Shown here piece by piece: positions 62,120 to 64,000 of a stretch of 64,000 nucleotides of DNA. The stretch is from RHLJ01 sp963974345. GTDB lineage: Bacteria; Bacteroidota; Rhodothermia; Balneolales; Balneolaceae. The DNA lies in contig CAXBBW010000006.1 of the NCBI GenBank assembly GCA_963974345.1, positions 160,166 to 224,165 of the forward strand. Direction: 5' to 3'. A program made the translations under genes and the position numbers. Position 1 is the stretch's first letter. Each line of letters starts with the position of its first letter. The notes under the pieces were generated by a model. The model was not told the DNA's origin. It worked only from the letters and a program-made list of their open reading frames with translations, and did no database searches.

Positions 62120-62849
62120 CGCAAAAGATTACATATCAATATTTCTTCTTTTTTCTTTGCTGCTATTTTCGGGCTGTAGCAACAGTACAGATTCTGGTGG
62201 TTCATTTATAGAGCCTGTTTATAGTGTAAGAATTACAAATAGTCCATTTCAAGAGATATTTTTTACTCTAGACGTTTTTTCAGGAGAATTAAATGAAAGA
62301 AATAATATCAGTCTTTCTTTCGGGGATACTACATTTAAAAACCAAACTTCAACCCTCCAAAGGTTCATCATTAGTGGCAGAATATACTCATCAGAGTTTG
62401 ATACATTTGAAAACACTTCTGTAGTTGTATCTAGCGAAAAAAAATCCTCCACTTTTGAATTAAGAAAACAGGATTTTCATATCCCAATAATAGAAATAGA
62501 CTCCGATACATTAATTGAAGGAATTAACGATCCAATACTTTTCCTAGACAAAACAATACAAGCTTCTTGGAGTTCTATAGATGATGCAGATTACTATATT
62601 TTACATTTTGAATATATGTTTGATCGAAGCACCAGGGTCACCTATAAACAATATTACAGTACTGAAACTTCTTTTGAAATTCAGGAACCTAACACTTTTG
62701 AAAATATTCCTGATATTGCTTTTCTTTATGTCGAGTCAGTAAAAGGTCCTCCACCTTCTGTTTTTGATAATAATGGTTCTGGTAAGCTCTCTGTTTCATA
62801 CCGTTTAGTGAACAGGTCTAGTCTCCAAACTCTTTTTTTTATAAACTGA
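62103..62849 (+). CDS. Unknown lipoprotein, related to the next gene
   Basis: A 248-residue lipoprotein: the leader reads SLLLFSGCSNS with the lipobox LFSGC. The body looks beta-rich with alternating hydrophobic residues (TIQASWSSIDDADYYILHFEYMF) like an Ig- or fibronectin-type domain. The segment VESVKGPPPSVFDNNGSGKLSVSYRLV is echoed in the next gene. I do not recognise it otherwise. It begins inside ruvB, so it is cotranscribed. Likely a cell-surface component of unknown use. Confidence 0.7.
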   Translation: MIYLTNAKDYISIFLLFSLLLFSGCSNSTDSGGSFIEPVYSVRITNSPFQEIFFTLDVFSGELNERNNISLSFGDTTFKNQTSTLQRFIISGRIYSSEFDTFENTSVVVSSEKKSSTFELRKQDFHIPIIEIDSDTLIEGINDPILFLDKTIQASWSSIDDADYYILHFEYMFDRSTRVTYKQYYSTETSFEIQEPNTFENIPDIAFLYVESVKGPPPSVFDNNGSGKLSVSYRLVNRSSLQTLFFIN

Positions 62850-62853
62850 CCTT

Positions 62854-63630
62854 ATGATTCGTTTTATAAGTATTATTTTTATTTCAGTTTCTCTCCTTAG
62901 TTCTTGTGAAAACTCAACAGAAGAACCTAAAGGCAAAATTGTTGGTCTTATTTATGATGATTATCATAGCCAATCTCGTTTCTTGGATGTCAATCATTTG
63001 CGGTATGAATTTCACGCCTTTGATTTTGAAAGCCCAACTGAATTAAGTGCTATATTTAATTCGAGCAAACAGGAGTATTTTTCTTTCTATACGTCTACTT
63101 ATCTTATTTCCGATACACTAGGGGTACCTTTTGACAGCGCTGCAAATATTAATATTCTTTTTGAAAACGATGGTTTACTTAGCTTTTTTTCTGATCAAAT
63201 GCTTCAGAAGTTTGAGGGCCCGCTCTCATCGGATTACAATCAAGCTGATTCTTCTATAACTTTCTCCTGGCCATTCATCTCAGGTACAAACTTTACTCAT
63301 ATATCTTACCGTGTTTGGGAAGATGAGTATTATATTTTTAGGGACACCCTATTAACCGATGGTAGTTCTTTTACCCTTGATTTAAGGCCACTTATTAATA
63401 CTTCGGGCCTTGCTATTATTGTTACTATGATTAAAGGCCCTCTACCTAATGATCCGGCAAGTAATGTAGAGGGCGATATCGAGGCCCAAATATTAATTGG
63501 TTCAAGGTTTTCAAGCCTGTCTGGAAACCCGGTTTATGAAGAAAGGAACAAAAGCTTACCGCCTTACAATCTGGATTTTAACTCAATTGTTAATAGCATG
63601 CTTTTTGACCGTTTACTAGAGGATGAGTAA
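62854..63630 (+). CDS. Unknown lipoprotein, related to the previous gene
   Basis: A 258-residue lipoprotein with the lipobox LLSSC. It resembles the previous protein in layout: a beta-rich body (DSSITFSWPFISGTNFTHISYRVWEDEYY) and VTMIKGPLPNDPASNVEGDIEAQILIGSRFSS near the end, matching the KGPxPS...NxxG element of its neighbour. Four bases separate the two genes, so they form an operon with ruvB and are probably an old tandem duplication. The function is unknown. Confidence 0.7.
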   Translation: MIRFISIIFISVSLLSSCENSTEEPKGKIVGLIYDDYHSQSRFLDVNHLRYEFHAFDFESPTELSAIFNSSKQEYFSFYTSTYLISDTLGVPFDSAANINILFENDGLLSFFSDQMLQKFEGPLSSDYNQADSSITFSWPFISGTNFTHISYRVWEDEYYIFRDTLLTDGSSFTLDLRPLINTSGLAIIVTMIKGPLPNDPASNVEGDIEAQILIGSRFSSLSGNPVYEERNKSLPPYNLDFNSIVNSMLFDRLLEDE

Positions 63631-63666
63631 TCTTCTTGATATTTAAAGTTTACTTTTTTGCCCGCT

Positions 63667-63746
63667 AGATCCTTCGGAGATGTCCTCAGGATGACCCTAA
63701 TTGAGATTTGTGAAATACTAAAACCTATCAGTTCCCAAATTTTGTC
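63667..63746. repeat. Dispersed repeat, copy B
   Basis: The reverse complement of this 80-base stretch equals 4792-4871 at 68 of 80 positions. It begins near the stop of the last lipoprotein gene. The remainder of 63631-64000 is AT-rich; the only other item is a promoter-like octamer at 63882, and no supported gene. Confidence 0.75.
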
Positions 63747-63881
63747 ATCGAATAGGCTAACTTCTACAATCCTGTATACTGAATCACGTCTAGATATCAG
63801 TACTTTTTTATGGTATTCTCTTTTTTTTGTGCTCTCCTTAGTAATTAGGTGGCTTACTTTCATCACATATAAGCTTTTTAT

Positions 63882-63889
63882 TACATTTG
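63882..63889 (+). promoter_or_regulatory. Putative promoter, TACATTTG with TTTC 20 bases upstream
   Basis: TACATTTG fits the TAnnTTTG -7 element and TTTC at 63858-63861 is a three-of-four match to the -33 TTTG at a 20-base gap. It would transcribe to the right edge. The following ATG at 63919 opens a 23-residue basic ORF (MKRTKNRRKK start, ending at 63990), which could be a leader peptide or chance. Confidence 0.4.
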
Positions 63890-64000
63890 CAGGGTCAATC
63901 TATTTGTCCTTTTCAACGATGAAAAGAACGAAAAATCGCCGTAAGAAATGTAGATGTTGGTATTTCCACCCTTTGTTCTCTTTTCATTGACTGGATACTC

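Noticed and set aside
63564..63990. ORFs on both strands in the last 400 bases
   Set aside because: They cover the repeat and the end of the lipoprotein gene; composition is unlike the real proteins nearby.

Overview
The window reads as chromosomal DNA of an AT-rich, aerobic, heterotrophic member of the Bacteroidota/Rhodothermota/Balneolota group, most likely a marine Balneola-like organism. The taxonomic call is inference. It rests on two secreted proteins with the YPNPFNPST-type C-terminal sorting domain of the type IX secretion system, many lipoproteins and outer-membrane proteins, several TAnnTTTG-type promoter elements, scarce Shine-Dalgarno sequences, and families typical of the group (Met-zincin with DUF5117/5118-like parts, DUF5706, DUF285, GMC plus subunit 3, Gfo/Idh/MocA with a Tat-like leader). 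There is no rRNA, tRNA, CRISPR array, insertion sequence or prophage. Genes are tightly packed and often overlap by 1-17 bases.

Layout. 0-9 kb: a partial unknown protein, a methyltransferase, Aat, a large Met-zincin lipo/exoprotease, an AGCS symporter, DinB and MarC proteins, a GAF/fRMsr-like protein, a TerB-like protein and a DUF6174-like lipoprotein. 9-13.2 kb: a sugar oxidation locus (lectin-fold secreted protein, TIM-barrel isomerase, GMC oxidoreductase and its small subunit). 13-20 kb: a CMP-kinase-like protein, an ABC exporter operon with an Lgt-family gene between permease and ATPase, and UvrA. 20-32 kb: DinB, a 960-residue secreted propeller/PKD protein, ComEC, a GH140-like lipoprotein, a Gfo/Idh/MocA oxidoreductase, and an operon thioredoxin-PurU-sugar dehydrogenase. 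32-40 kb: an orphan Pycsar-effector-like membrane protein and the tyrosine/homogentisate pathway (hmgA, fahA, flavin-reductase-like gene, acetoacetyl-CoA synthetase, hppD). 40-49 kb: a DUF285 repeat protein, a propeller lipoprotein, MarR plus cyclase-TPR, and a giant phosphoesterase/kinase-like/beta-barrel fusion. 49-64 kb: housekeeping genes (Nudix, PgsA-like, FtsY, ScpA, PPK1, RuvB) mixed with a TPR-CHAT protease, an M28 peptidase, a sigma factor with a membrane TPR partner, and two related lipoproteins.

The clearest functional unit is tyrosine catabolism: hppD and hmgA each carry a nearly identical palindrome (AGTTGT-N4-ACAACT) just upstream, so the two transcription units probably share one repressor, possibly the MarR protein encoded 4 kb away. 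The gene for maleylacetoacetate isomerase is absent from the cluster. The most unusual protein is the 1243-residue outer-membrane fusion at 44822-48553, which joins a calcineurin-type phosphoesterase, a region with FAM20C/HipA-like kinase motifs, and an Omp85-type barrel. Other points of note are a 14-base-pair hairpin that covers the ribosome-binding region of the Met-zincin gene, an 11-base-pair hairpin between the sigma factor and its membrane partner, a dispersed 80-base repeat present twice in opposite orientation, and a hidden proline-rich small ORF downstream of ftsY.
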